Shown here in pieces: positions 14,761-25,274 of a DNA stretch of 32,222 nt. The notes under the pieces are model-generated. The model was not told where the DNA came from. It worked only from the letters and a program-made list of their open reading frames with translations, and searched no databases. Position 1 is the first letter of the stretch; every line of letters starts with the position of its first letter. Made by a program: the position numbers and the translations under genes. Origin of the DNA: Bacteroidales bacterium (lineage in GTDB: Bacteria; Bacteroidota; Bacteroidia; Bacteroidales; Marinilabiliaceae). The stretch is taken from assembly GCA_017539645.1 (NCBI GenBank), contig JAFYCM010000063.1:1-32222 (forward strand). Direction: 5' to 3'.

Positions 14761-17613
14761 ATGACACCACAGCAACAACAAACTGCTGCCGCTGAGTTTG
14801 CCGCATTTTGGGCAGACAAAGGCGACGAAAAGCAGGAGACGCAACGCTTTTGGATTCAGTTGCTTAGCGAAGTTTTAGGCATTGAGAATCCTACAAAATA
14901 CATCGAGTTCGAGAAACGCGTAAAACTCTCGCACACATCCTTTATCGATGCATATTTACCCGACACCAAAACGCTGATTGAACAAAAAGGCGCAAAAATC
15001 GACCTTCATCGTGCCTACGAACAGAGCGACGGCTCGACGCTGACGCCATATCAGCAGGCAAAACGCTACGCCGACGAGATGCCAAACTCGCTGCGCCCGC
15101 GTTGGATTGTGGTCTGCAACTTTCAGGAGTTTCTCGTCTACGACCTCGAAAAACCAGGCGCTGAACCCGAACAAATCTTTCTGAAGAATCTTGAAAAAGA
15201 GTACTACCGCCTGCAATTTCTTGCCGACGCTAAGCACGACTATCTGCGCCGCGAGGAGGAACTTTCGTTGCAAGCCGGCGTGCTTGTCGGCAAACTCTAC
15301 GACGCGCTCATCAAGCAATATATAAATCCCGACGAGAGTAGTCTGCGCTCGCTTAACATCTTGTGTGTCAGATTGGTATTCTGCCTGTATGCCGAAGATG
15401 CTGGGTTGTTTTCCACGCGAACGGCCTTTGAAGATTACCTGCGCACGTTTGCCGTGGAGAATCTGCGCGATGGAATAATAAAGCTCTTCAAAGCCCTCGA
15501 TACGCCTGAGACTCAGCGCGATAAGTACGACGAGAAGTTGAAGCCGTTTCCATACGTCAATGGCGGACTATTTCGCGACGAACAGATTGAAATTCCGCAC
15601 TTTACGCCCGAGATACTCGACGTCATTTGCAACCACTGCGCACCGTTCAACTGGTCGGATATCTCGCCAACCATCTTCGGCGCAGTGTTCGAGAGCACGC
15701 TCAACCAAAAGACGCGCCGCGAAGGTGGTATGCACTACACTTCGGTAGCCAATATTCACAAGGTCATCGACCCGCTATTTATGGACGAATTGAATGCTGA
15801 ATATCAGACGATTGTAGAGACGCGGCGAGCCTCGACTCTGCGGCAGCAATTGATTGATTTTCAGCAAAAACTCGGCAGCCTAAAAATCCTCGACCCAGCG
15901 TGCGGCAGCGGCAACTTCCTGACGGAGACATACTTATCGCTGCGCCGACTTGAAAACAAGGTGATTTCTACGCTCAACAAAGGCGAAAAGGTGATTGGTT
16001 TCGAGGATTTTATTCACGTGAAAATCAGTCAGTTCTACGGCATAGAGATAAACGACTTTGCCGTGACGGTGGCAAAAACGGCGCTGTGGATTGCCGAAAG
16101 TCAGATGATGGAGGAAACGGAGAAAATTCTCGGCATGAACCTCAATTTTTTGCCGCTCAAAACAAACGCATACATCGTTGAGGGCAACGCCTTGCGCACC
16201 GATTGGGCGACGCTGCAACCCATCGACGCCGATAGCGCACCAACCGAAGGCCTTTTCAGCGGCTTCACCACCCAAACAGACGGCGAACGACACGAGTACG
16301 ATTATATTATTGGCAATCCGCCGTTTGTGGGTGGGAAAATGATGTCTTCTGCACAGAAAGAAGATATGATTTCTGTCTTTGGTAAGAAATGGAAGAACAT
16401 AGGGAATATGGACTATGTGTGTTGTTGGTATAAAAAAGCAATTGAATTGTTGCAAGGGAATAAAACGCAGGCAGCACTCGTTTCAACCAATTCTGTATGT
16501 CAAGGACAAGCTGTTGCAGCATTATGGAAACCTTTGTACGAAAATTATGGTGTACAAATAGATTTTGCGTGGCGCACATTCCGTTGGGACAGCGAATCGA
16601 ATCAAAAGGCGCATGTGCATTGCGTTATTGTGGGATTTTCATGTGCAAATGAAGAGACGTTGCGCGCAACGTCTCTACAATCACGCCGCATTTTCAATGC
16701 CGATGGCACTATCATAAATGCACATAACATAAATCCATATTTGATTGATGCTAAAAATGTATTTATTGATAACAGGACGGAGCCTATTTGCGATGTACCA
16801 GAAATGACCTTCGGCAGTATGCCTAATGATGGTGGCAACTTCATTTTATTAGAAAACGAAAAGAATGAAATTCTATCGAAAGAGCCTAACTTAGAGAAAT
16901 TTATTCGTGTGTTTTTAGGCTCTCAAGAATTTATAAATAAAAAAATAAGATTTTGCCTATGGCTTAAACATGCAACTCCTAATGAAATAAAAAACAGTCC
17001 TGAATTATACCGAAGAGTTACAAATGTTCGCAAGTTGCGTTCCGAAAGCACCGCCGCACCAACTCGAGAAAAAGCCGATATTCCTCACCTTTTCTTTTTT
17101 GATTCGCAGCCTGAAAATGGAGATTATTTACTTGTTCCTGGTGTTTCTTCAGAAAAAAGAGAATACATTCCAATGGGTTTCCTTCATTGTAATGTGGTTG
17201 CAAGTAATCTCGTATATATTGTTCCCAATGCCAATCTATATCATTTTGGTGTATTAACCTCATCTGTTCACATGGCTTGGATGCGAGCAGTATGTGGACG
17301 CTTGGAGATGCGTTATAGATATTCTAACGCGGTTGTCTATAACAATTTCCCTTGGTGCAATCCGACAGACGAGCAAAAAGCACGAATAGAAAAGACCGCC
17401 CAAGCGATTTTAGATGCGCGTTCGTTGTTTCCAGAGTCGAGCCTTGCCGATTTGTATGATGAGGTGGCAATGCCGCCAGAACTCCGCCGTGCCCATCGCG
17501 AAAACGATAAAGCTGTTATGGCGGCATACGGTTTCGAGGCATCATTATCGGAGCAAGAGATTGTGGCGCGGCTGTTCGAGATGTACGAGAAGCTGCGGAT
17601 AGGAACTAAATAA
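14761..17613 (+). CDS. MmeI-like type IIL/IIG restriction-modification enzyme
   Basis: This single-chain protein combines endonuclease, DNA adenine methyltransferase and target recognition. From the ATG at 14761 it has 950 residues (MmeI has about 920); an in-frame TTG at 14713 would add 16 residues but lies within 12 bases of the upstream terminator. The N-terminal PD-(D/E)XK nuclease shows FIDAYLP (Asp63) and LIEQKG (Glu74, Lys76). A helical spacer follows. The methyltransferase has motif I DPACGSGNF (378-386) and motif IV NPPF (519-522), the gamma-class N6-adenine type. The C-terminal recognition region begins near FGSMPNDGGNF and ends with RYRYSNAVVYNNFPW. In MmeI-like enzymes one domain sets the specificity of both cutting and methylation, so no separate methylase is needed. 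A palindrome lies in the gene at 16653-16676, and the recognition region is AT-rich compared with the rest. Confidence 0.9.
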   Translation: MTPQQQQTAAAEFAAFWADKGDEKQETQRFWIQLLSEVLGIENPTKYIEFEKRVKLSHTSFIDAYLPDTKTLIEQKGAKIDLHRAYEQSDGSTLTPYQQAKRYADEMPNSLRPRWIVVCNFQEFLVYDLEKPGAEPEQIFLKNLEKEYYRLQFLADAKHDYLRREEELSLQAGVLVGKLYDALIKQYINPDESSLRSLNILCVRLVFCLYAEDAGLFSTRTAFEDYLRTFAVENLRDGIIKLFKALDTPETQRDKYDEKLKPFPYVNGGLFRDEQIEIPHFTPEILDVICNHCAPFNWSDISPTIFGAVFESTLNQKTRREGGMHYTSVANIHKVIDPLFMDELNAEYQTIVETRRASTLRQQLIDFQQKLGSLKILDPACGSGNFLTETYLSLRRLENKVISTLNKGEKVIGFEDFIHVKISQFYGIEINDFAVTVAKTALWIAESQMMEETEKILGMNLNFLPLKTNAYIVEGNALRTDWATLQPIDADSAPTEGLFSGFTTQTDGERHEYDYIIGNPPFVGGKMMSSAQKEDMISVFGKKWKNIGNMDYVCCWYKKAIELLQGNKTQAALVSTNSVCQGQAVAALWKPLYENYGVQIDFAWRTFRWDSESNQKAHVHCVIVGFSCANEETLRATSLQSRRIFNADGTIINAHNINPYLIDAKNVFIDNRTEPICDVPEMTFGSMPNDGGNFILLENEKNEILSKEPNLEKFIRVFLGSQEFINKKIRFCLWLKHATPNEIKNSPELYRRVTNVRKLRSESTAAPTREKADIPHLFFFDSQPENGDYLLVPGVSSEKREYIPMGFLHCNVVASNLVYIVPNANLYHFGVLTSSVHMAWMRAVCGRLEMRYRYSNAVVYNNFPWCNPTDEQKARIEKTAQAILDARSLFPESSLADLYDEVAMPPELRRAHRENDKAVMAAYGFEASLSEQEIVARLFEMYEKLRIGTK
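16653..16676. repeat. Perfect palindrome inside the restriction gene
   Basis: Arms AGAGACGTTGCG and CGCAACGTCTCT form a perfect 24-base palindrome followed by ACAAT. The outer bases and the trailing CTCTACAAT match the intergenic element at 28015-28045. It is read in frame as roughly EETLRATSLQ between the methyltransferase and recognition regions. Confidence 0.75.
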
Positions 17614-17673
17614 AATTGCCATTTCTCAATTTTCAAGTAGTAATTTCGCACCCGAAAATTCACTATTGATACA

Positions 17674-19167
17674 ATGGCAAGTCTAAAATCTTTAGCCAAG
17701 GATACCGCAATCTACGGTTTGAGTAGCATTGTCGGTCGTTTTCTGAACTATTTACTCGTTCCTCTCTACACAGCCAAACTGTCGGCCGAAAGTGGCGGCT
17801 ACGGCATCGTTACCAATATATATAGCTACGTGGCATTGGTCATGGTGCTGCTCACGTTCGGCATGGAGACCACCTTTTTCCGCTTCAGCAACAAGGAGGA
17901 CGAAAAACCGTCCGATGTGCTATCTACTACGCTCATTGCGGTGGGCGGCGTTGCGTTGCTGTTCGTAATATTGGTATTGTCGTTGCTCCAGCCCATTTCA
18001 GCAGCGTTGGACTATGCCGAGCATCCGTGGTACGTCGGTCAGATGGCTATATGTGTGGCAGTAGACGCGTTTCAAGCTATTCTATTTGCATACCTACGCT
18101 ACCAAAAACGCCCGATAAAATTCGCAGCGCTCAAACTGCTATTTATTACACTCAACATCGGGCTCAACCTTCTGTATTTCGTTACGTTGCCATATCTATA
18201 CACTAAGTATCCCGACTTGGTTGGCACCATCTACGACCCGAATGTTGGCGTTGGATATGTGTTCACGCTAAACGTAGTTTGCACGGTATTTATGACAGTG
18301 TTCTTCGTGCCAGAGTTGCGCAGCGTTAAGTGGCATTTCGATGTGCAGCTGATGCGTCGAATGTTGCAGTATAGCTGGCCTATACTTGTGCTTGGCGTTG
18401 CTGGCATACTCAACCAAACGGCCGATAAGATTCTCTTTCCCAAAATCAGCACCGATGCCAATCCGCTCGGTCAGTTGGCTGTTTATAGCGCATGCACCAA
18501 GGTGGCTATGATTATGGCTATGATTACGCAAGCCTTCCGCTACGCCTACGAGCCCTTCGTCTTCGGCAAAAGCAAAGATTCCGACAGCCGCGATACATAT
18601 GCCAAGGCAATGCGCTACTTCGTTATATTTACGCTGCTGGCATTCCTCGCCGTGATGGCCGGCATCGACATACTGAAATTCATCATCGGAGAAGACTATT
18701 GGAGCGGTTTGCACGTCATACCTATAGTTATGGCAGCCGAGATAATGATGGGTATCTACTTCAACCTATCGTTTTGGTACAAATTGACCGACCGAACCAT
18801 TTGGGGCGCATATTTCTCTGGCATTGGTTGCGTTGTACTTATAGCTATAAACGTAATTTTCGTGCCTATCTACGGTTTTGTAGCGTGCGCATGGGCGGGT
18901 TTCTGTGGCTATGGCATAGCTATGCTGCTGTCGTATTTCATTGGTCAGAAATATTATCCTATAAAATATCCTCTGAAAGCAATTGGCGGCTATGTACTAT
19001 TAACTGCGGCTATTTATGCTGTATATGAACGAGTTACATTTGAAATCATGTGGGTAAATGTGGCGTTCCGTGCAGCGTTCGTACTTATGTACATAGGTAT
19101 AATAGTGATGGTAGAGAAGAAAAATTTCATACATAGAAACGTAACTAAAAACGTAATTGCCAATTGA
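17674..19167 (+). CDS. Oligosaccharide flippase, MOP superfamily (Wzx-like)
   Basis: This is a 497-residue integral membrane protein with about 14 predicted helices, matching the polysaccharide export/flippase branch of the MOP superfamily. Such proteins move lipid-linked oligosaccharides across the inner membrane for capsule, O-antigen or peptidoglycan-related assembly. Family marks are the N-terminal SLAKDTAIYGLSSIVGRFLNYLLVPLYT and GYGIVTNIYSYVALVMVLLTFGMETTFFRF. No glycosyltransferase genes lie nearby, so it does not sit in a polysaccharide cluster here, and its substrate is unknown. It starts 60 bases after the restriction gene and ends just before the pheT promoter. Confidence 0.88.
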   Translation: MASLKSLAKDTAIYGLSSIVGRFLNYLLVPLYTAKLSAESGGYGIVTNIYSYVALVMVLLTFGMETTFFRFSNKEDEKPSDVLSTTLIAVGGVALLFVILVLSLLQPISAALDYAEHPWYVGQMAICVAVDAFQAILFAYLRYQKRPIKFAALKLLFITLNIGLNLLYFVTLPYLYTKYPDLVGTIYDPNVGVGYVFTLNVVCTVFMTVFFVPELRSVKWHFDVQLMRRMLQYSWPILVLGVAGILNQTADKILFPKISTDANPLGQLAVYSACTKVAMIMAMITQAFRYAYEPFVFGKSKDSDSRDTYAKAMRYFVIFTLLAFLAVMAGIDILKFIIGEDYWSGLHVIPIVMAAEIMMGIYFNLSFWYKLTDRTIWGAYFSGIGCVVLIAINVIFVPIYGFVACAWAGFCGYGIAMLLSYFIGQKYYPIKYPLKAIGGYVLLTAAIYAVYERVTFEIMWVNVAFRAAFVLMYIGIIVMVEKKNFIHRNVTKNVIAN

Positions 19168-19187
19168 CAATGTAAAAGTTAACTTTG
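19157..19187 (+). promoter_or_regulatory. Promoter of the pheT-pyrG-yidC operon
   Basis: TAACTTTG at 19180-19187 matches TAnnTTTG, with TTG at 19157-19159 about 20 bases upstream. Transcription would begin close to the T run at 19192-19198, about 25-30 bases before the pheT ATG. The box starts 12 bases after the flippase stop codon. Confidence 0.6.
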
Positions 19188-19221
19188 CGCGTTTTTTTGA
19201 ATAAGATATATCTAATTAGAA

Positions 19222-21675
19222 ATGAACATATCATACAACTGGTTGAAGCAGTATATCAACCTGACTATCAGTGCAGATGCAGTTGCTGAGCTACTCACAA
19301 AGATTGGTTTGGAGGTAGACAGCGTATCGGAGGTACAAAGTATAAAAGGTGGACTGAAAGGCCTTGTAGTAGGCGAAGTGCTTACTTGCGTGCCACACCC
19401 AAATTCAGACCACATGCATGTAACTACGGTTGATGTAGGAGCAGGCGAACCTCTCGACATAGTTTGTGGTGCGCCCAATGTGGCTGCAGGGCAAAAAGTT
19501 ATAATAGCTACTATAGGTACGGTGCTTTACGATGGCGACCAAGAGTTCAAGATTAAACCAGCTAAACTGCGCGGAGTGCCTTCTAATGGTATGATATGCG
19601 CCGAAGACGAAATAGGTATCGGCACAAGCCACGATGGCATTATAGTTTTGCCAGCCGACGTGAAAGTTGGAACTCCAGCGGCCGAATATTACAACATAGA
19701 AAACGACACGCTCATCGAAGTCGACATCACGCCAAACCGCGTTGATGCTGCTTCGCACTACGGTGTAGCTCGCGACTTAGCCGCTGCCCTTGGCATAACC
19801 GACAAACCCGCGACTCTTTCGCGTCCTTCGGTTGACGATTTCAAAACCGACAATAAATCATACGAGGTAAAAGTTTCGGTAGAAAATCAAAACGCTTGTA
19901 TGCGCTATTGCGGCGTAACTATTAGCGGTGTCAAGATTGCGCCTTCTCCCGAATGGCTTCAGAAACGCTTGAAAGCTATAGGTTTGAACCCTATCAACAA
20001 CGTTGTTGACGTTACTAACTACATACTTATGGCAGTTGGTCAGCCACTTCACGCATTCGATGGTGACAAGATAAAAGGCAACGAAATACATGTTCGCACT
20101 GGTCTCGGTGGCAAGAAATTCACCACTCTCGACGGTAAAGAACGCGAGCTCCACAACGACGATCTACTCATCTGCAACGCGGAAGAGCCAATGTGCCTTG
20201 CAGGCGTATTTGGCGGCTTGGATAGCGGCGTGAGCGACTCGACCACAAAGATTTTCCTCGAAAGCGCATGGTTCAACCCAGTAAATATACGTAAGACAGC
20301 ACGTCGTCAGCAGTTGTCTACCGATGCTTCGTTCCGCTACGAGCGCGGCACCGACCCTAACATAACTATTTACGCACTCAAGCGCGCGGCAATGCTCATC
20401 AAAGAGGTTGCTGGTGGCGAAATTTCGTCGGACATCGTAGATATTTATCCTAATCCAGTTGCACCGTTCGAGGTTGAAGTTAGTCGCAAGAGAATGTTTA
20501 GCCTCATAGGTAGAGAGATTGAAGAGACCGTACTCAAGCAAATCTTGAAAGGTCTCGAGATGGAAATCAAGAGTGACGACGGCGACAAGATGACACTCCT
20601 CGTACCTCGTTACCGCGTCGATGTAACACGCGAAGCCGATGTCGTAGAAGATGTTCTCCGCATCTTCGGTTACGACAATGTTGAAGTGCCTTCCGACGTT
20701 CATTCTACTATAGTATATGCACCGAAACCCGACCCAACGCACGTGCTCAACGTGATTGGCGCTCAACTTAGCAGCGAAGGTTTCAACGAGATTATGTGCA
20801 ACACCCTAACGCGTGGCGCATACTACAATGGTCTCACGACATATCCGAGCGAGGCAAACATTGAACTTGTGAATCCGCTCAGTTCCGACCTCAACACGCT
20901 TCGTCAGACATTACTTTTTGGTGCGCTCGAATCGGTTCGCCTCAATCGTAACCACAGAAATGCTAACCTACGCCTATTTGAAATAGGCAATTGCCACTCG
21001 TTCAAAGGCGGCGACAAAACAGTGCTCGATAATTATAAAAGCGAGCAACGCTTAATGCTGCTTATGACGGGCCTTTCTGAAGAGCCAAACTGGAACACTC
21101 CGGCGCGTCAGTCAAGTTTCTACGACCTCAAGACGTCGGTTCTGAATATCATTCGTCGTCTTGGAATCCGTTTCGATTCTATTGAGGAGTTGCCATTGCA
21201 AAGCGACATCTTCTCCGATGGCATCACGCTCACCATCGACAAGAGCAAATCGCTCGGTGAGTTTGGCGTAGTTAATAGCAACATACTCAAGCAGTTCGAT
21301 ATTGATACTCCTGTATATTATGCCGAATTGCACATGCCAGTAATTATGGATAAGTGCGCTAAGCATAACAAGATACTATTCAGCGAGTTGCCTAAATATC
21401 CGGAAGTTCGCCGCGACCTCTCTATGCTTATAGATAAGACGGTGACTTTCGCACAAATACGCAGCCTTGCGCAGCGCACCGAGAAGAAACTGCTCAAAGG
21501 CGTTTCGCTCTTCGACGTCTACGAAGGCAAGAATCTACCTGCTGGCAAGAAGTCCTACGCCGTAAGTTTCATACTTCGCGATGCTGAAAAGACTCTCAAC
21601 GACAAGCAGATAGAGAAAGTGATGGAACAGTTGATAAACGTAATGAAAAAAGAGCTCGGAGCTGAGCTACGATAA
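19222..21675 (+). CDS. pheT: Phenylalanine-tRNA ligase beta subunit
   Basis: This is the beta subunit of the heterotetrameric phenylalanyl-tRNA synthetase, which charges tRNA-Phe in the cytoplasm. At 817 residues it is full length (E. coli 795). Domain order is standard: the N-terminal segment MNISYNWLKQYINL; the EMAP-II-like tRNA-binding domain around 40-150 (GEVLTCVPHPNSDHMHVTTVD); the B3/B4 editing region (PNRVDAASHYGVARDLAAALG before it, then NPINNVVDVTNYILMAVGQPLHAFD); the B5 domain; the synthetase-like core; and the C-terminal FDX-ACB domain with KYPEVRRDLSMLID. The alpha subunit gene pheS is not in the window, so the two subunits are encoded apart. pyrG begins 7 bases after the stop, so the two are surely co-transcribed. 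Confidence 0.97.
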   Translation: MNISYNWLKQYINLTISADAVAELLTKIGLEVDSVSEVQSIKGGLKGLVVGEVLTCVPHPNSDHMHVTTVDVGAGEPLDIVCGAPNVAAGQKVIIATIGTVLYDGDQEFKIKPAKLRGVPSNGMICAEDEIGIGTSHDGIIVLPADVKVGTPAAEYYNIENDTLIEVDITPNRVDAASHYGVARDLAAALGITDKPATLSRPSVDDFKTDNKSYEVKVSVENQNACMRYCGVTISGVKIAPSPEWLQKRLKAIGLNPINNVVDVTNYILMAVGQPLHAFDGDKIKGNEIHVRTGLGGKKFTTLDGKERELHNDDLLICNAEEPMCLAGVFGGLDSGVSDSTTKIFLESAWFNPVNIRKTARRQQLSTDASFRYERGTDPNITIYALKRAAMLIKEVAGGEISSDIVDIYPNPVAPFEVEVSRKRMFSLIGREIEETVLKQILKGLEMEIKSDDGDKMTLLVPRYRVDVTREADVVEDVLRIFGYDNVEVPSDVHSTIVYAPKPDPTHVLNVIGAQLSSEGFNEIMCNTLTRGAYYNGLTTYPSEANIELVNPLSSDLNTLRQTLLFGALESVRLNRNHRNANLRLFEIGNCHSFKGGDKTVLDNYKSEQRLMLLMTGLSEEPNWNTPARQSSFYDLKTSVLNIIRRLGIRFDSIEELPLQSDIFSDGITLTIDKSKSLGEFGVVNSNILKQFDIDTPVYYAELHMPVIMDKCAKHNKILFSELPKYPEVRRDLSMLIDKTVTFAQIRSLAQRTEKKLLKGVSLFDVYEGKNLPAGKKSYAVSFILRDAEKTLNDKQIEKVMEQLINVMKKELGAELR

Positions 21676-23304
<1,629 letters not shown>

Positions 23305-23352
23305 CGAACTGAAGTGTAAATATTTATATATACAATACCCACCCATAAACAG

Positions 23353-25197
23353 ATGGATAAAAGAACATTTATTGGTTTGCTGCTGATAGTAGCCGTACTT
23401 ATTGGTTTCCAATATCTTAACCGTCCAAGCGAGGCAGATCGCGCACGTTGGCAAGCATACCACGACTCGATAGCTCAAGTGCAGAAGCTAAAAGCCGATA
23501 GTCTTCGCGCATTGCAAACGGCACAAAGCGAAACTGCCGTTGTTGATGCTGCCGATAGTGCTGCTGTAGCTGCTGCCAAAGTTGCTAAATATGGCCAACT
23601 TGCCGACTTCGTAGAGGGCTCGGAGCAGTTCTACACCTTACAAAACGACCTTATCAGCATAGTAGTTAGCAACAAAGGCGCGCGTATCTACTCGGCCGAG
23701 TTGAAAGACTACACTGCATACGGCGACAAGGCTCTGAAACTCTTCGATGGTAGCACCAACGAATTTGGTTTTCAGTTTACGCATAAAAATCGCTCGTTCT
23801 ACACCAACGACCTCTACTTCACCACTGAAGGCATCAAGAGCGTTGGCGACACTGCAACCGCTATCGACCTCAGCGTAGCTATTGGCGATGGTGCTCTTAC
23901 GTATCACTATGTGTTGAATCCTAATACCAACGCCGTAGATTTCTCTATCGAGAGCAAAAATCTTGGTAATGAGCTCTATATAAGCAGCGCTGCCATCGAC
24001 CTCACGTGGAAGATTGATATGCCAGCTTTGGAGCGCAGCCACAAGTCGGAAGGCATGTGGTCGGGCATCTATTACCGCTATAGCGATGGCGATGTAGAAG
24101 AACTCGGCACCACTGGCAATCAAGATGACAACGTAAATATGAATATCGACTGGGTGGCTTACAAAGACCAGTATTTCAGCTCGGTATTTATTGCTGAAGA
24201 CAAGTTCGCGGGCGCTCAACTCTCGTCTGTAGCATGCGAGCCAACCGATACTATAATAAAGAAAGTTAGCTCGAACCTCGGCGTGAAGTTCAACTTCGAC
24301 AATGACAAGGCAGCCTTCAAGTTTCTCTTCTTGCCAAACTACTTCTATACGCTCGAGAGCTACGAAGACCTCGACCTTACGGAGCTTCTGCCACTTGGAT
24401 GGGGCATCTTCGGTTGGATAAACGAATACTTCATCATTCCGGTATTCAAATTCCTCGAATCGGCATTTGTGAATTATGGTCTTATCATATTGATACTCAC
24501 CATAATAATAAAGGTGATAATCTTCCCATTCACATTCTCATCTTACAAGTCGCAAGCCAAGATGCGAGTGCTGAAGCCTCAAGTTGACGCCATCAACGAG
24601 CGCATTCCTGCCGAAAAAGCTATGGAGCGCCAGCAAGAGACGATGAAACTCTACAAACGCGCCGGCGTCAACCCGATGGGCGGCTGCTTGCCAATGTTGC
24701 TTCAGATGCCTATACTTATAGCAGCATTCCGTTTCTTCCCTGCCGCTGTTGAGCTACGCGGACAATCGTTCCTTTGGGCCGACGACCTCGCTTCGTATGA
24801 CTCAATACTCGATTTGCCATTCTCTATTCCATTCTATGGCGACCACGTGAGCCTCTTCTGCTTGCTCATGTGCATCACCAACGTAGTTTATACGCGCTTC
24901 AATATGCAGTCGCAAGCCTCGTCGGCACAGATGCCTGGCATGAAGATGATGATGTATATGATGCCTGTGATGTTGCTATTCTTCTTCAACGACTACCCCG
25001 CCGGTCTTTGCTACTACTACTTCGTTTCGACACTTATCACCGTAATACAAACTATAGTGATTAAGGCCACTATCGACGAGAAAGCTATCTTGGCTAAGAT
25101 GGAAGCTAACAAGAAGAAGCCTCAAAAGAAATCGCGCTTCATGGCTCGCTACGAAGAGATGATGAAAGAGCAGCAAAAGAAACTCAACAGAAGATAA
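23353..25197 (+). CDS. yidC: Membrane protein insertase YidC
   Basis: YidC inserts and folds inner-membrane proteins, alone or with SecYEG. The 614-residue protein has the Gram-negative layout: an N-terminal membrane anchor (about 6-21), a large periplasmic P1 domain (about 65-330), then the conserved five-helix insertase core from about 360. The core includes the segment ending in KVIIFPFTFSSYKSQAKMR, the cytoplasmic loop with NPMGGCLPMLLQMPI, and the methionine-rich MPGMKMMMYMMPVMLLFFFNDYPAGLCYYY. The C-terminal tail is rich in lysine and arginine, as in Bacteroidota homologues that may contact the ribosome. It is the last gene of the operon and is followed by a strong terminator. Confidence 0.97.
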   Translation: MDKRTFIGLLLIVAVLIGFQYLNRPSEADRARWQAYHDSIAQVQKLKADSLRALQTAQSETAVVDAADSAAVAAAKVAKYGQLADFVEGSEQFYTLQNDLISIVVSNKGARIYSAELKDYTAYGDKALKLFDGSTNEFGFQFTHKNRSFYTNDLYFTTEGIKSVGDTATAIDLSVAIGDGALTYHYVLNPNTNAVDFSIESKNLGNELYISSAAIDLTWKIDMPALERSHKSEGMWSGIYYRYSDGDVEELGTTGNQDDNVNMNIDWVAYKDQYFSSVFIAEDKFAGAQLSSVACEPTDTIIKKVSSNLGVKFNFDNDKAAFKFLFLPNYFYTLESYEDLDLTELLPLGWGIFGWINEYFIIPVFKFLESAFVNYGLIILILTIIIKVIIFPFTFSSYKSQAKMRVLKPQVDAINERIPAEKAMERQQETMKLYKRAGVNPMGGCLPMLLQMPILIAAFRFFPAAVELRGQSFLWADDLASYDSILDLPFSIPFYGDHVSLFCLLMCITNVVYTRFNMQSQASSAQMPGMKMMMYMMPVMLLFFFNDYPAGLCYYYFVSTLITVIQTIVIKATIDEKAILAKMEANKKKPQKKSRFMARYEEMMKEQQKKLNRR

Positions 25198-25218
25198 TCT
25201 TCTATAAATTATCACCAT

Positions 25219-25259
25219 AAGTACGACTAAGATACATTCTTAGTCGTACTTTCGTTTTT
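25219..25259 (+). terminator. Terminator of the pheT-pyrG-yidC operon
   Basis: A perfect 13-bp stem, AAGTACGACTAAG (25219-25231) with its complement (25239-25251), encloses a 7-base loop and is followed by TCGTTTTTG. Confidence 0.9.
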
Positions 25260-25274
25260 GTTACAGACAAACAG

